A stretch of 64,000 nt of DNA from Cyclaneusma minus. Lineage: Eukaryota; Ascomycota; Leotiomycetes; Marthamycetales; Marthamycetaceae. The position numbers and the translations under genes are program-made. Below the pieces are notes generated by a model. That model made no database searches. It was not told the DNA's origin and saw only the letters and a program-made list of their open reading frames with translations. This document shows positions 25,351 to 37,294 of the stretch, one piece after another (position 1 is the stretch's first letter; every line of letters starts with the position of its first letter). The stretch covers positions 620,001-684,000 of the forward strand of contig JAKZHN010000003.1 in assembly GCA_037179335.1 (NCBI GenBank), given 5' to 3'.

Positions 25351-27766
25351 TCAACAACCCATGGATTGACCAAGGACAGTGTGATCCTTGGTCAAGTCGA
25401 TGGCTTCGGTCGTCCTTGCATTTGCCTTCTTCTTGGATCCACCACGGCCACCACGAGCTCCCGAGTATCCTCCACGACCGCCGTGACCGTTGTGGTTTCC
25501 GCGGTAGCCAAAACCTGAAGGGCCGAAATTGTAGCCGTTGCCGGCTTGGTAGGACGACGGACCGGCTGGACGCTGGGCCACTAGTTCCGGAGTGCCGGGA
25601 GGAGTGGGCATGACTATTGAACCGGTAGGCAGTAGGTCAAATGGAAGCGGGACAGAAGGCATGGGTGCGGGAGCATTCGAGGGTATTTGCTGGTGTGTGG
25701 GTTCAGGAACTGTAATCGTTGTAGCTGTGGCTGCTCGCAACATGGTCACTTGGCTCCCTAGCTGCTCGATTTCCGCTTTCTGGTCCGTAATGGTCAGCCG
25801 GAACTCTCTCAAGAGCAGTTCCTCGGCTCTGGAACTGGCAGCCGACTGCTCTCGGATCACAACGTCCAGCTGGGCCTTCTTCAAATAGTCAACCTCGCGA
25901 TCCAACTGAGCAATCAGGCCATCTTTCGTTTCTAACTCCGAATGCTGGTTCTTAATGCAAACTTCAAGCGTATGGATGCTCTCTTCAGATGAGGGCAAGT
26001 TGCGCTGGGTTTCGAGGTCGTGAACCGTACTTGCGAGTGTCTCCAGTACCTCAACCATCTCGGCGTCGCTGTTGTCAAGAGCACTCTGAAGCCTCTGATG
26101 AACCATTCTGGCCTTTTGCAAGTCGATGTTCTTTTCAAGAAGCGTAGCGTTGCCGCGTGTAATCGTGCTACGAAGTTCCGTGATGGTATTTTCGGCAGCT
26201 TCGAGCTCCGCGTTCCGCTGCTTGTCGACTCGTTCAAGTCTCTGTACGGTAGCTTGCAATCCCTCGACGACAGCTCGTTGTGAGACGACAGCGTTTCTCA
26301 GAGCATCTCGTTCCTTGACGACAGCTTGGTGTTGGTTTTCTCTTTCAATGGACTCAATCCTAATGCGAATGCAAAGTGCCTCGAGTTCCGATCGATCCAC
26401 CGAAGCAGAAGACAAAGAATGAGCAAATTCGTCGGCAAAATTTGAGGTCAAATCTAGGGAAGCTTCCAGCAACTGCGAAGAGCGGTCGGTTGACTCTTGT
26501 AGCGTTTGGACATGCGCAATCATGGACGTCATTACGTCGTCCTGTTGGAACTTATGGTCTTGTAGAATCTGAATTAGCGCTTGATCAATAGCACGGTCGT
26601 GCTGCAAAAGATCAATTTCTTCGCAGGGACTCTCGAGCTCGTCTTCATGGTTGCGGTGGGCTTCGGAAAGCTTAAGCTGCATCCGAAGACAGACATCGTT
26701 CAAGATCTGAGCCTTGGCTGCGGCGTTCTTGCCAACCAGCTTTGTCTGTTGCTTCCAAAAACGACGACTTGTAAGGGCCCGCTCTAGGCGCTTTTCGATG
26801 GCAGAGACGGCTTGATTTGCTCGGTTCGTATTGAAGATGAGGAATCGATTGACACCGGCAAGGTCTTTATTCAGCTTTGACAACTCTGAAATCTTCTGTT
26901 GCTGTGCGCGGATTATCTTGATCAAATTGCAATATTCGCGAATTGCAGAACAAAGTCGCTTCTGATTGTACCGTAGATTGAGGAGGGTTCGACGGGAGAG
27001 GGATGCAATGGAGGAGAACCTACAGATACAAGTTAGCATACGGTCAATCGAACACAATGGGAGAGGGAGTGAAAGCTTACACAAGAACGACGTAGAGAAG
27101 ACCAAATGCCAATAAAGCAAGCACTGGTGTACCCAGAGCAATAACCAATCGCAGCTGGTATAAGCCCGGCAGTTGTCGCTTGGCCATGGAGTCGAGAACG
27201 TACTGTCGTTCTAGACAATCTATTCCGTGCCTAACAAGGTCATGGGCGTTTAATAGAGAAACGGCACCAGTCTCGATTGGTTTGCCGGGTCGCAATTTGA
27301 TTGTGGGACTTGGCGTGGGAGGCAGCAGTACGGTTCCCAACAACGGCAGAACGACAGACAAAACCCAGCAGGCGAGAAGTGAAGCTGCCAAAACACCGAC
27401 CAATCCCAGGCCGATTTGAAGCTTGCGCCTTGACATGCCGCGGAAGACCAAAGATGCGCTGACAATCATGGCCGCAGCGACAATAGCACGGTGAAGCTGA
27501 TGGTCCGTAGCAAGTGAATCAAGCAGAAGTTCACATAGCTCGACCAATCCGAGCTTGCTAAGAACAGTAGTGGCGGCACCGGAAAGGTTGGCGAAGGAGG
27601 TTGCCGTCGCTGCAAAGACTTCTTGGGGGTTGAGGGAGCTCGCCATGGGAAAGATGACTTCTCGGAGGGATGCCAGCAACGACATGCAAAGGGTCGTGAC
27701 GAAAATGAACCAGGTTGCGCACCAGGCCAGGGGGCCGGCGCCAAGCAGCTGGCCGAGGAACTCCAT
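25351..27766 (-). CDS. Orphan multi-pass membrane protein with long coiled coil (paralogue 1)
   Basis: CDS complement(join(25351..27019,27081..27766)), 784 residues. The 61-bp intron has GTAAGC, a TGCTAAC branch site and TGTAG, in phase 2. The first ~230 residues hold about four hydrophobic segments. After them comes a conserved block, LLPPTPSPTIKLRPGKPIE then AHDLVRHGIDCLER, shared almost word for word with the divergent gene at 29,725. Residues ~240-650 form a heptad-rich coiled coil. The tail is Pro-rich, then Gly/Arg-rich (GYSGARGGRGG) and ends near IDLTKDH. I do not recognise the family. The domain layout suggests a membrane-anchored tether or organising protein, but that is inference. 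The ATG opens MEFLGQLLG, aligning with MDLLRQLLG of the paralogue. Confidence 0.8.
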
Positions 27767-28190
27767 TGTGCTGCGCACGCCGGAGGAGGAGGGTGGTGAG
27801 GCTTGAAGCTGTGTATAGTGAGGTTCGTAGGCGCTGCGAAGCGTGAAAGGTTGGTCAGAAGGCTGCGAAGCAGGGAGGAGGCGGGTTTGGCAAAAGATCT
27901 AGAAGAACTTGTGCGCTGGGGAAAAAAGAGAAAAAAAAAAGAGTGTGCAGAAGCGTGGAGTTTTATGCTGATAGTTGCGGCACCGCTTCGCTCGCTTGCT
28001 TAGCGCGGAAATGGCTGCGGAGAGTATTTGCCATCGCAGTTCCTGGCGGGTAGGCTTGGAGTTTAGATATTCCGGACTGCGCTTTAAGCGATTTTGGCGG
28101 CGATATTATTGACGACGAGGGGCGCGGAGGGCGGTGGCAGGAATGAACAAGTGTTTCGGAATTGGGGTTGACTTTTGGCATTGAAATGTG
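27767..28190 (-). promoter_or_regulatory. Promoter and 5' UTR of membrane paralogue 1 (mirrored)
   Basis: Read on the minus strand, this matches the region in front of the divergent paralogue (29,295-29,724). Shared blocks include AAAGTCAnCCCCAATTCC, CGTCGTCAAnAA, a CGCCGCCAAAATCGC run, CCGGAATATCTAAA, CGCTAAGC and a TATA-like GCATAAAA. The T/C-rich leader containing TTTTTCCCCAGCG and CTTCGCAGCGC follows. The TATA-like element lies about 200 bp before both ATGs. Conservation marks it as the functional promoter. Confidence 0.7.
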
Positions 28191-29294
28191 TCCCTGATAT
28201 CGGCAGCCAAATTTAGCAGTAATAAATCGGTCTGGCATTGATGAAAAGGGGTAGTATCTGGAGGAAGACAAAGAAACTGTAGTTTGCTTATTTTCTTTGG
28301 TCTTACCAATACCCCCTGAAATGAGATATTGATCTGTAGACCACGAAACTCTTGGAATCGACAATCAATACTCCTCTAAACCCTTGAATTACAAAGTCAA
28401 AATTTGAGACTCTAAATCGGTTTCATTCTTGCTATCGAAACACTATCCAGGCCTCTAAGAGCTGGCCAGTTCATACTTGAGTTCTTGGATAAACAAAACG
28501 GAGTAATTCGCCCTTGCACCTTACGAACTTGAGTCGGTCTCCCATTTACAAATCCTACATGATCTACTTCGATAAACAACGGCGACGCCCTCTCTGGCAA
28601 CAAGAAGCTCGAGGTTGGAACGAGCGGCTTAGGGCTGACAGCTTCCTGTGGGTACGCGAAGAAACTACCACCATGATACCATGATATGGCTCCAATACGT
28701 CGCCCTCACCATGAGATAGCAATCTACATTTGGGATTCTGCCTGAAGAGCCGTAGCGGTCTTTGGAGCTGATGATTCAGCCTAGATTTGAGCTAGGATAG
28801 TTCCCCTCAGACAGATCTTTCATTCCAAATAACTGCTTCGTAATGAAAGTCGGTCTACAAGACGAGAAAGAGATCTCTCAATATCGTTGCTTTCCGTACC
28901 TGACATCTCTGTCCTCGATTGGTGTGCGAGTTTCGGTTCCTCAAATGCTTCCAAAGTTGGCTACTTCATTTGAACACGCCGATTTGTAGATAGATTGAGA
29001 GAGACTACAGATAATGCCAATCCAGCGACAGGTTGAAGTGCATGCTTGGGATACGGGACCGTGGATGGGTCTGAGGAGAATACTAGTCCTTGATGTATCA
29101 TCGGTCATATCTCTTCCACACTTTCTCCTGACACATTTGGCCGCCGCCCAGCCATGACTTGCTCTCCCGACGATACTCGCCACACTTGCTTACACATTCC
29201 AAAGCAACCACCACAGCTTACTACGGCGACCTATAGCTATTAAGGGTAGCCCTGTTTACCACTGCAACATATGCTTGTTGATCTTGGGGGTCCT
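28191..29294. other. Spacer between mirrored promoters, no gene seen
   Basis: About 1.1 kb with short frames only (for example near 28,412-28,603 and 28,941-29,183), none with a recognisable product. It is not AT-converted and shows no obvious repeat. It separates the two arms of the inverted duplication. Confidence 0.5.
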
Positions 29295-29724
29295 TTTAAT
29301 GCCCAAAGTCAGCCCCAATTCCAAGCCATGTCTTCCTTTCCACCCACCGTCAGCGGTTTCCCCGTCGTCAACAACATCGCCGCCGCCAAAATCGCCGGAA
29401 GCGCAGTTTTCCGGAATATCTAAAATCCAAGCTCCCTTTCGCTTCGCCAGCATCACCGTAAACAATTCCCATGCCCGTTTCCACGCTAAGCGCGCGCGGC
29501 AGCTTAGCGCGAAAGCTCTCGGCATAAAATAGCTCTGCGCTCTTGCACACTCCACTTCTTCTTTTTTCCTCTTTTTCCCCAGCGTACAGTCGATCTTTAA
29601 GAGAGACTTTGCCACCCTCACCCCCCATTTCCGGCTTCACAGCCTTCCATTTGACCCTTCTCGCTTCGCAGCGCAACAAAACACTTCAAATTCTCACTTT
29701 CCCGCCTCCTCCACTGCGCGCAGC
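29295..29724 (+). promoter_or_regulatory. Promoter and 5' UTR of membrane paralogue 2
   Basis: Inverted counterpart of 27,767-28,190. It carries AAAGTCAGCCCCAATTCC near 29,303, a CGCCGCCAAAATCGCC run near 29,390, CCGGAATATCTAAAATCC near 29,412, CGCTAAGCGCG near 29,486 and the TATA-like GGCATAAAAT near 29,522. A pyrimidine-rich leader runs to the ATG at 29,725. Block order and distances are the same as on the other side. Confidence 0.7.
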
Positions 29725-31950
29725 ATGATGGACCTGCTCCGACAGCTGCTTGGCTCCGGTCCCTTGGGCTGGTGCGCAGCTTGGTCCACTTTCGTCATCA
29801 CTGCTTACGTGGTGCCACTGCAATTCCTTCAAGATATCATTGCAGCACTCACAACCTCTGTCACCCACTTCCTCGCCGTCATAACAACCATTTTCAACAT
29901 GCTTGGATCCGCTGTCGTTGATCTGGGCGAGGTCGCACTGGATTGTCTCACAACGGACCATGGGATTCACTTTGTTATCGCGACGGCCATCCTCGTCAGT
30001 GCAGTTCTGTCTCTCACCATGTTTGTCCGCACTCAGTCACGCAAGCTCCTCCTCAACCTTGGAAAGTCTGTTGTCCTGGGATTGTCGCTTCTCCTCGGCT
30101 GGTGGGCTGTGTCTGTATTCCTACGTTTGGAAACGACACTACTGCCTCCCACGCCAACTCCTACAATCAAATTGCGACCCGGAAAGCCGATCGAGACTGC
30201 CGCCCTTTACTTATTGGATGCCCATGAACTTGTTAGGCACGGAATCGACTGTTTGGAGCGTCGACACCTTATTGATTCCATGGTCAAGCAACCGCCTTCG
30301 AGTCTGCTACGCTTGGTTACGGTCCTTTTCCAAGATACTGTGCTTTCTGGTGTCTTCTCCGGGTTTTCTTCACTGCGCGATGTTCCTAGCATTGAGTATG
30401 CAGTGCAAACAACCTTGCACAAAGCTCTCGGTATGGTTGTCAATGCGGTTCAAATGTCTTTCGAGTCACGCTGGACTCTGCCGGTGGTTCTGATTGCTTT
30501 GATGATGATGGGTATTGCTTTCAAGCGTCGCGCTCTAGCTCAGCAATGCCAAATGCTGGCGCAAAACCTTGTCTTGTCTTGTGAACGATAAGTCTTTTTG
30601 TCCCTGTCTTTCCGTGATAATATGCTGACGAACTTCAACAGTCTCGTGATTCACCTATTCAGCATGTATCAACAGTCTTTCGAGACCAAGCTCAATGTCG
30701 AATTTATCAGGTCTCAGTCTGTTGCTGTGCAGCAATGCTCGACACTCGCCTCGCAGCTGGAGCTTAGCAATCAAGTTGTTGAACAGTTGCAAGCCGATCT
30801 TCGCACTTCCTCATCCACTACACAAGCCCTTCAATCGACCATTCATCAGCACGAGCATCGCGTCAAGGTTGAGCGAGACCACGCCGATACACTGCAGCAA
30901 AGTCTGAACGACAAAGACATTGATTTGTGTAAGGCCAATGATACGATCCAAGATCTTCTTGCGGAGTGCGATGATTTGCGGAAGAAAGCCGGTTCAATTT
31001 GTCCCCTTACGAGACAGCGAGATGGCCTGCGAGCCCATGTCAAGTCCCTTGAAGGTGTCACCAAGGAGCGCGACTCCTTGAAAGTCGAGGTCAAATCTCT
31101 CAAGTATGTCAACGAGGTGTGCGATGTACTCACACTGGAATTCAAGTCCCTCGGCGCCACCTTGAAATCCCATGTCGAATCGCTCAAGGACGCAGTCAAC
31201 CAACTCGAAGCAGTCACCAAGAAATGGATGTCCTCGGAGGCCGAGTTGAAAGAGTCCAAAGCCTTAGTGAAGAGATGTCAAGACGTGAACCTTGATTTGA
31301 ACAAGCAGACCCGTGCGCTCAAGATTGCCCTTTCTGCCGTCAATGCAAAACTCGAGAAAGCTGCTAAGACCGAGAAAACGTACCAAGAAGACGCCATCCG
31401 CCGGTCGAAATACCACGGCGAAGAGCTCACGGCACTCAAGTCGGAACGGGACGAGGCGATTCGAGCTCGAACCTTGGCCCAGAAGCTTGCTGATGGATAC
31501 AAGCAGGCTGCAAGCCAGGCTCCATGCAGAGCCTCGGCCGAAGCTACATCCAGTCCAGCGACTTCGACAACTTCTGAAGTGCCTTCAACGGCCCCCATGT
31601 CGCGCATTCCTTCCGAAGCCGTGCCCTCATCCCTGCCTTCGGAAGCTGTACCCTCGTCCGTTCTTTCGGAAGCTGTGGCCGCGCCGTCTACTAGCGCAGC
31701 TGTGATGCAGACTTCACAGACCGCCACACCGCCAGAAACCCTTGCTCTTGGTCCTAGTCGTCCTCCCCTTATTGACCTTAATCACTCCCGGTTCGCATCG
31801 CCCGAGCGTCAGCAAAGCGGCAAAGTCCAGCGGCGTGGAGGCCGAGCGACTTATGTCGCCAAGACGTCTCCTGCCAGCAAAGCCTACGGTCATGATAACG
31901 TGAAGGAACTGACGGGATCTGGTCATAGTGTCATGGGTGGCTCTTCCTGA
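29725..31950 (+). CDS. Orphan multi-pass membrane protein with long coiled coil (paralogue 2)
   Basis: Proposed CDS join(29725..30575,30642..31950), 719 residues. The acceptor (TGCTGAC branch site, then CAACAG) is strong. The donor GTCTTG is weak, but it is the only local choice that keeps the frame, and it gives a phase-2 intron as in the paralogue. The N-terminus MMDLLRQLLGSGPLGWC and about four hydrophobic segments are followed by LLPPTPTPTIKLRPGKPIE and AHELVRHGIDCLERRH. Roughly 60 residues before the intron (VLFQDTVLSGVF onward) have no counterpart in paralogue 1. A coiled coil spans about residues 290-590, then a Ser/Thr/Pro-rich stretch with SEAVPSS-type repeats and a basic tail. The family is unknown. 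Confidence 0.75.
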
Positions 31951-33277
31951 GCTCGCTTATCATCCACAAATGCACACCTTCTTGGGTGAGCATAGATGGT
32001 AGGCGAGTGCAGCGAGAGCGGATGGTGGACGATTGTACGGGTTTCTCAGACACGGAGAGTTGGTGGAATGGAGCGTGGTTTGTATTCATATTTTCTTTTG
32101 TCCTGTAGTTATAGTTTCTTTTCCCCTGTCAAAGTCCTCGAGGGTGTTCCGAGGCAATTTCGCACGGGCAGCTGTATTTTGTCAGCTTGCAAGTTTGTAT
32201 GTATTTATATTTCCTGCCCGTGCGAGCAGCTGACACGGCGAGACTGGAGATTGGTACGGCTACGGCTTAATTCCCACAGTCTCGGCCGGAAAAGTGGCAC
32301 ATCTTTCTCGTTTGCGAGGGCTGGAAATGGAAAAACGCACTGCGGTATACCCCGAAGCCCTTGGCTTGAGTCTGATGATGTCACTGGGTCGAGGTGGATT
32401 CTTCGTGAATGTCGGTTCGACCGGATGCCCTGGAGATTACTAGCTGTCATGGCGAACGCACAGGATAATCCGGAAGGCTGTGCATTGGCAAGGTTCACCC
32501 TTCCCGGGTGGATGGGTAAGCAGAAAATCGCATAGAGCGTCAGTGTGAATTGCCGGCGAGCAATACACTGTTTGTAAACAGAAGGGAGGTTGCTTCGATT
32601 CGGACAAAAGCTTTAAAGCGGCCACAGTGAACTGCGAAAGGCAGTACTTGGATGTATCTAGATTGTTTGAGTACCCACCGAATCAAGTCCTTCACCTGTA
32701 ACAATCATGCATCTTACCGTGGCTGGTGACTACACTGCAACTTATATTTTAAGTTCATAAGAAATCAAGGACGAGAAAGAGTGCGGAGAGGTTGAGAAAG
32801 CTCGAGGACGGGTGGTAATTCACGTTCGTAATCTTTTGGCGGTGAAATTCGTGAAGATGATAGATGCAAACAAATGAAGTAGATACGGTGTAAGTGGAGA
32901 GTCTTTGATTTTGGGAGTGGTGGGACCTTCTTGTTTTGAGGCCGCGAAACATCTGTTCCAGAGTGGTTTGTTATTGGAAGAAAAACGAGTTCAAAGTGAG
33001 TAGTAAGCTGCCCTGATAACATTAGCTGCGTAGCACAAAACATCATAATGTCCGTCCTTCCTTTCAAGATCGCGACCATTTGAACCGAGCACCTCTTCCA
33101 CAGTAAATGAGATGCAGATTTATTGGGGTCACTTTCTGGCTGAGGCAAGTCGCGATTACGGAATGCAAGAGTCGACGAGCAAGACTGATATTCCTTCATG
33201 CTTTCGATGTGGCTGGAGTTTGCAAAACGTGGTCACGATTTTCATATGAAGCAGACAGAATGAGAAGACAGTAAATT
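31951..33277. other. Intergenic region, no gene seen
   Basis: About 1.3 kb. A 179-codon frame (31,996-32,535) exists but lacks an ATG-proximal coding signature or domain and probably lies in the 3' flank of the preceding gene. Nothing else could be supported. Confidence 0.45.
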
Positions 33278-33279
33278 TA

Positions 33280-33771
33280 GGGAATAGCTAAATCGCTCCT
33301 AGGATTTTAAAATCGCGGAAAAAAATTCCCGGATTGGGAATAGCGCAGCCGCGAAGCGGTGGCCCGTGCACCGCCCCGTAATAAAATTGATATTTTCGAT
33401 TTTTTTGCTATAATAATGTATATATAATTTATATTGGCTTTTCAACAAAATTTATTTTATTAAAAAAACTCAAATATAGCCCGAAATATAATTGCTTTAG
33501 GAAAACTGTTTGAAAAATGCATTACATTTTATTTGAAAGCCAATTTTTCAATTAATTATATAAATTTTATATATTTATAATCGGAAAAATCTGGATTTTA
33601 TAAAAACTAAAAAACCGAGCTAAAAAACCCCTGATTTGCAGATTTTTATTAATTAAATTGTAAATTTTATTCCGGGGCGGCGCACGGGCCACCGCTTTGC
33701 GGCTGCGCTATTCCCAATTCGGGAATTTTTTTCCGCGATTTTAAAATCCCAGCAGCGATTTAGCCAGCCCC
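33280..33771. mobile_element. MITE with ~110-bp terminal inverted repeats
   Basis: A 492-bp element flanked by TA on both sides (33,278-33,279 and 33,772-33,773). The arms at 33,280-33,388 and 33,663-33,771 are inverted copies. Each runs GCTAAATCGCT, GATTTTAAAATCGCGG, AAAAAAATTCCCG, TTGGGAATAGCGCAGCCGC, AAGCGGTGGCCCGTGC and GCCGCCCCG, with about 90% identity by eye. The ~275-bp centre is AT-rich and codes for nothing. TA duplication plus long inverted repeats suggests a Tc1/mariner-type non-autonomous derivative. A transcript could fold into one long hairpin. Confidence 0.85.
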
Positions 33772-33803
33772 TAATTTTATTGCTTGCCTAACACTTGTAT
33801 CTA

Positions 33804-35520
33804 CTACGCCCGCCTGGATTGACGAACATATTGGAGGTATTTGGCGCGAGCCATCTTCCTTACATTGCCCGCAATCCAGCTCGTCGAAACAGAACACATC
33901 TCACTATCATCCCATTGCGGCTTCTCGGGACCCCAAAATGACATCTTGACGATTCTCTTCTGTTGCAATGGCAACTGATGCTTGCGAAGGAACCTCTCGA
34001 GTGCCATAGCCAAAATACCGTCCACCGATTTCTCGTAATCAGCACCGTTCAGCTTCTCCAGCAGTGGAAGAATGTTTTTCGAGGCCGGCAGTTCATGTTC
34101 CCAGTCAATATCCATGCTTGCCTCGTAGATGTCATATTCAGACATGCCCCGTTCGTAGTCTATGCACATAACGTCGGTACCGAAGTCAACGTAACCCAGA
34201 TGCCAGTAGGGGACTAGTGGGGTGCCTTTGGGTAAGTCGTCGTCTATGAAACGGTACTTGACATGAGTCAGAGATGGAAACTGGTCAATTTCCATGGACC
34301 TTCCTACATCCGTAGCAGCATTGACATGCAGAGGCCAAGCATACTGTCTGATATCCACTCCTCTCTCTGTAACTTCTTGTCGATTTGTCAGTTCAAGGAA
34401 TTTCAAGTCTTCCAAACCAACCGAAAGGCGGGTGAGTTGGTGAGAGCTATCCGGGCACGCCACAACACTGTCGGTCTCGAAGTTCATCCAGCGGTATCGA
34501 TGGCCATTTCCTGGGTCGAGTGACAAGTACACGCGCTCATAACCTGCACGGATGATCTCGTGATTGGACTCGTGGGATGCGTGGAGGAGAGCGAGGAGAG
34601 GATTGCTTCCGTAGATGGTCAAGTACGGAATATTGCCGCAGCCGGATGGATGATAAGGGTAAACCTCAAAGCACCTGGTGTGCAGCTGATGTGCAGTGCT
34701 TGCTGGGAGAGCCTTCAAAGCCATGTTCCATATCTTGACTCTGAGCTCTGGTGGGAGGTATCTGAAAAGCCAGAAGCTCTTGGGGTTGTGGATCGTTTTT
34801 GAGAGGGTGACAGTGAGCTTCATCTTTGATTTGTTCTTCCCGTTGAGGCGGACTCCGTCGTAAATGTAAGCCTGCTCCGCTCGGAATCGTTTGATGGCGT
34901 ATTCTGATGGAGGGCCCGGTTCGCGAATGGACAGAGGGTGTTCGAGCTGCATTCCACATTCCACTTCGTCTGCATCTACCCCCGTCAGCATGAAGTACAT
35001 GTAGCCATTGTCGTTGGAAAATGATCATACCTGACTTCTCACTCGGGTCCAGCGACAGACTTGCAAACCAGCCTTCGAGAGACACCTCACAACCTCGGAA
35101 TGTGGGTGAACAGCGGCGCTTTGAAGACCTGAAACCGTCAGTCTGACACCATAGATAGGATATGCACCTGGACCGATTGACTCACTTCACATATGGCAGG
35201 TAAATGCGCTTGTCCGCCACCAGACCTGGAAGAGCGCAAATTTCCGCGAAGCGCCTGGTGCAATCGTACTCGTTGAAAGGCACCTCCTCCATTTCGTGGT
35301 GCTTTCGCCTGCCCCCGATCTTGCTGCCACCGCTGCTGCCGCCACTGGAGCCCGACGAGGCAATTACATCCTCCGGCAGAAGGGCGGGAGGGTGCCACCA
35401 AACGTTCGGAATCGTCGGGGATTTGCAGGAAGCATGTCGAGAAGGACGAAAGCATGGCGGGCCACAAGGAATCCTCTCTGACGGAAGCAGGAGATCGCGC
35501 TCGCTGAAGCTCGCCATCAT
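33804..35520 (-). CDS. 2EXR-domain protein
   Basis: CDS complement(join(33804..34969,35031..35128,35186..35520)), 532 residues. Intron 1 (57 bp, GTGAGT..TTTCAG) and intron 2 (61 bp, GTATGA, TGCTGAC branch site, ATGCAG) keep the frame. The N-terminal 140 residues hold a Gly/Ser linker and MEEVPFNEYDCTRRF. The 2EXR signature FWLFRYLPPELRVKIW starts near residue 210, and the domain continues through NFETDSVVACPD and LKFLELTNRQ. The C-terminal half (IDQFPSLTHVKYRF onward) recurs in a broken copy just upstream. As with other 2EXR proteins the biochemical role is not known. The MITE ends about 30 bp past the stop codon, so it may affect 3' end formation. ATG-ATG start; the upstream one was chosen. 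Confidence 0.82.
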
Positions 35521-36227
35521 GCTGTTAGAGCGATGTGGGGACGAGGATGCGGAGGAGCCAGGATATGGAGGAAGGAAAAGGTTCGCTGCGGTGTCAACGA
35601 GATGTATGTATGCGGCATGCGCTACTTAGTGCGCTCGCGCCGCAAAGAAATACTCGAGCCTTGGCTGTCGGAACTTGATATGTAGGACAAAGTCGTGACG
35701 CGAGGCGCAATAATAGGCGCGTCGGCCGGCTCGCGCCAAATGTACTGGCGAGGTGTTTGTCAACGATCGTTTTCGCTTCCAAGATTTCAGACGCGTATCA
35801 AGCACTTGGTCAATCAGAGAAGAACGATTTCCCCTGATCAGCTTGGGTCATTGACAGAACTTCGAGTGGCTCGGAGACTTTCCTCTTTCTCGGATCACTC
35901 ACCATGGACTCAAAGTGACAAACACATCATGATAGCTTGTTAGATGACTTAAAAGTGCCTCCTCCATAGTAGATACACAAATCCTGAAAATTTATAGAAG
36001 CGACTTCTCAAATGTAATTGTGAGCAGGTCCAAGTCGACAGCAATCGCCTTGCCAAATTGTAGGCCCCTCTCTCATGCATAGGCTCACCAATGATACAAT
36101 TTAGATATCAAGTCAGGTCACAATTTGCACAGCAGACAAAGGATACATGAGAATCGGCACTTCTTCCTTTCTTGGGCCCAAAACTAACAACGCACTACTC
36201 TTCCCAGCCTCCGTCCAGACAATCCAA
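35521..36227. other. Intergenic region, no gene seen
   Basis: About 700 bp between the 2EXR gene start and the 3' end of its broken relative. Only short frames without domains. It must contain the promoter of the 2EXR gene, but I see no distinctive motif. Confidence 0.45.
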
Positions 36228-37060
36228 CTATTCTTGTGCCGAGAGATGCTGCTGGTACTTGTCCCAGATTACCCTCTCCAGTCTGTCCACAATCCAACGG
36301 TATGAACCGTGGAGGATAATATCCTCTGGTGTTGGTACAGAGCTTGGACAAATAGGCACCTTGAAAGAAATCTTCAAGATGCGTTTCGGCGTTCGGGATT
36401 GCTCCGTTGTGTCAAGAACTTGCTGAAAGATGACTCTCAACATTGCATTCACCCATTTCTCGTAGGCGTCATCGCCCAACCTGCATTGTAGGTCTAGGGT
36501 TCCTTGCCAGGCTGGAATACTGTACTCGGTCACTTCATCCTCGCTGGCACGGTATACTTGAAACCAGTCCTGAGAGTTGAGGTAGCTAATGCACAGGACG
36601 TCTGTGCGTAAGACCACATACCACACCGTAGACATCACCGATCTTGTTCCTTGGGGTAAGGCGCACGACGGAAAGTCGTAGGTGACACGGGCCAGAGAGG
36701 GAAACCTGTCGATGTCAAGGCAGGTTGCCGTATCAGAGGGCCAAGAAAAGTCGATTGTGATCTCCGGTGCCGTCCCTGCTTCAGTTATGGTGTATGATGC
36801 TTCGCTTGTCAATTCCAGTCTTTGCGGGCGCTGCCAGGCAGAGTAGGCGTCACTCAAGCCAAAAAGGGTGGCTCTTCTGGTACACCACGAGACTATCGGT
36901 ATTGTAGTTGATGCCCGGTGCTTCGTATCAAGTCTCTGACCTGTCATGGCCGGTGTACGCTCAAATTGCCTTACGTATAAAGCTGTTGTCTTTCCCAGAA
37001 AGCGGTATTCAGGTGAGACAAATGGGTCACCTAGGAGTTTGTTGAAATTCTAATTATCGA
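36228..37060 (-). pseudogene. Truncated, frameshifted relative of the adjacent 2EXR gene
   Basis: The 3' two-thirds encodes IDRFPSLARVTYDF, VLRTDVLCISYLN and PKRILKISFKVP, which line up with IDQFPSLTHVKYRF, FGTDVMCIDYE and QKRIVKMSFWGP of the intact neighbour. Upstream, the matching frame (INYNTDSLVVYQKSHPFW, compare MNFETDSVVACPDSSHQ) is in a different register. The shift falls near a TTTTT run at about 36,865. No 2EXR signature or credible start was found before it. An unrecognised intron is possible, but the junction lacks GT..AG at a suitable distance, so a decayed tandem duplicate is the simplest reading. Confidence 0.65.
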
Positions 37061-37294
37061 GAATCAGTATGCCTCGGACATGAACAGGATATCTCAGTAT
37101 ATATTTCTGTATTTGGTTCTATGCGAGTCCATGCTACTAGGAAAAGCCTAGTTCTTTATCTATGCCCGAAATATTAGCCCAAACTTCAGCTCAGCTAGCT
37201 TGCTTTTCAAAATAACCAGTTTTGCTGGTTTGGCAAATCATCCGCACCAGCTGGCATCCAGAGAGTTTGTTCCAGCAAATACTATGCGTGAGAC
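37061..37294. other. Short intergenic spacer
   Basis: Separates the broken 2EXR copy from the 3' end of the SDR gene. Moderately AT-rich; no feature identified. Confidence 0.4.

Noticed and set aside
31996..32535. 179-codon plus-strand frame
   Set aside because: Composition and position suggest 3' flank; no recognisable domain.
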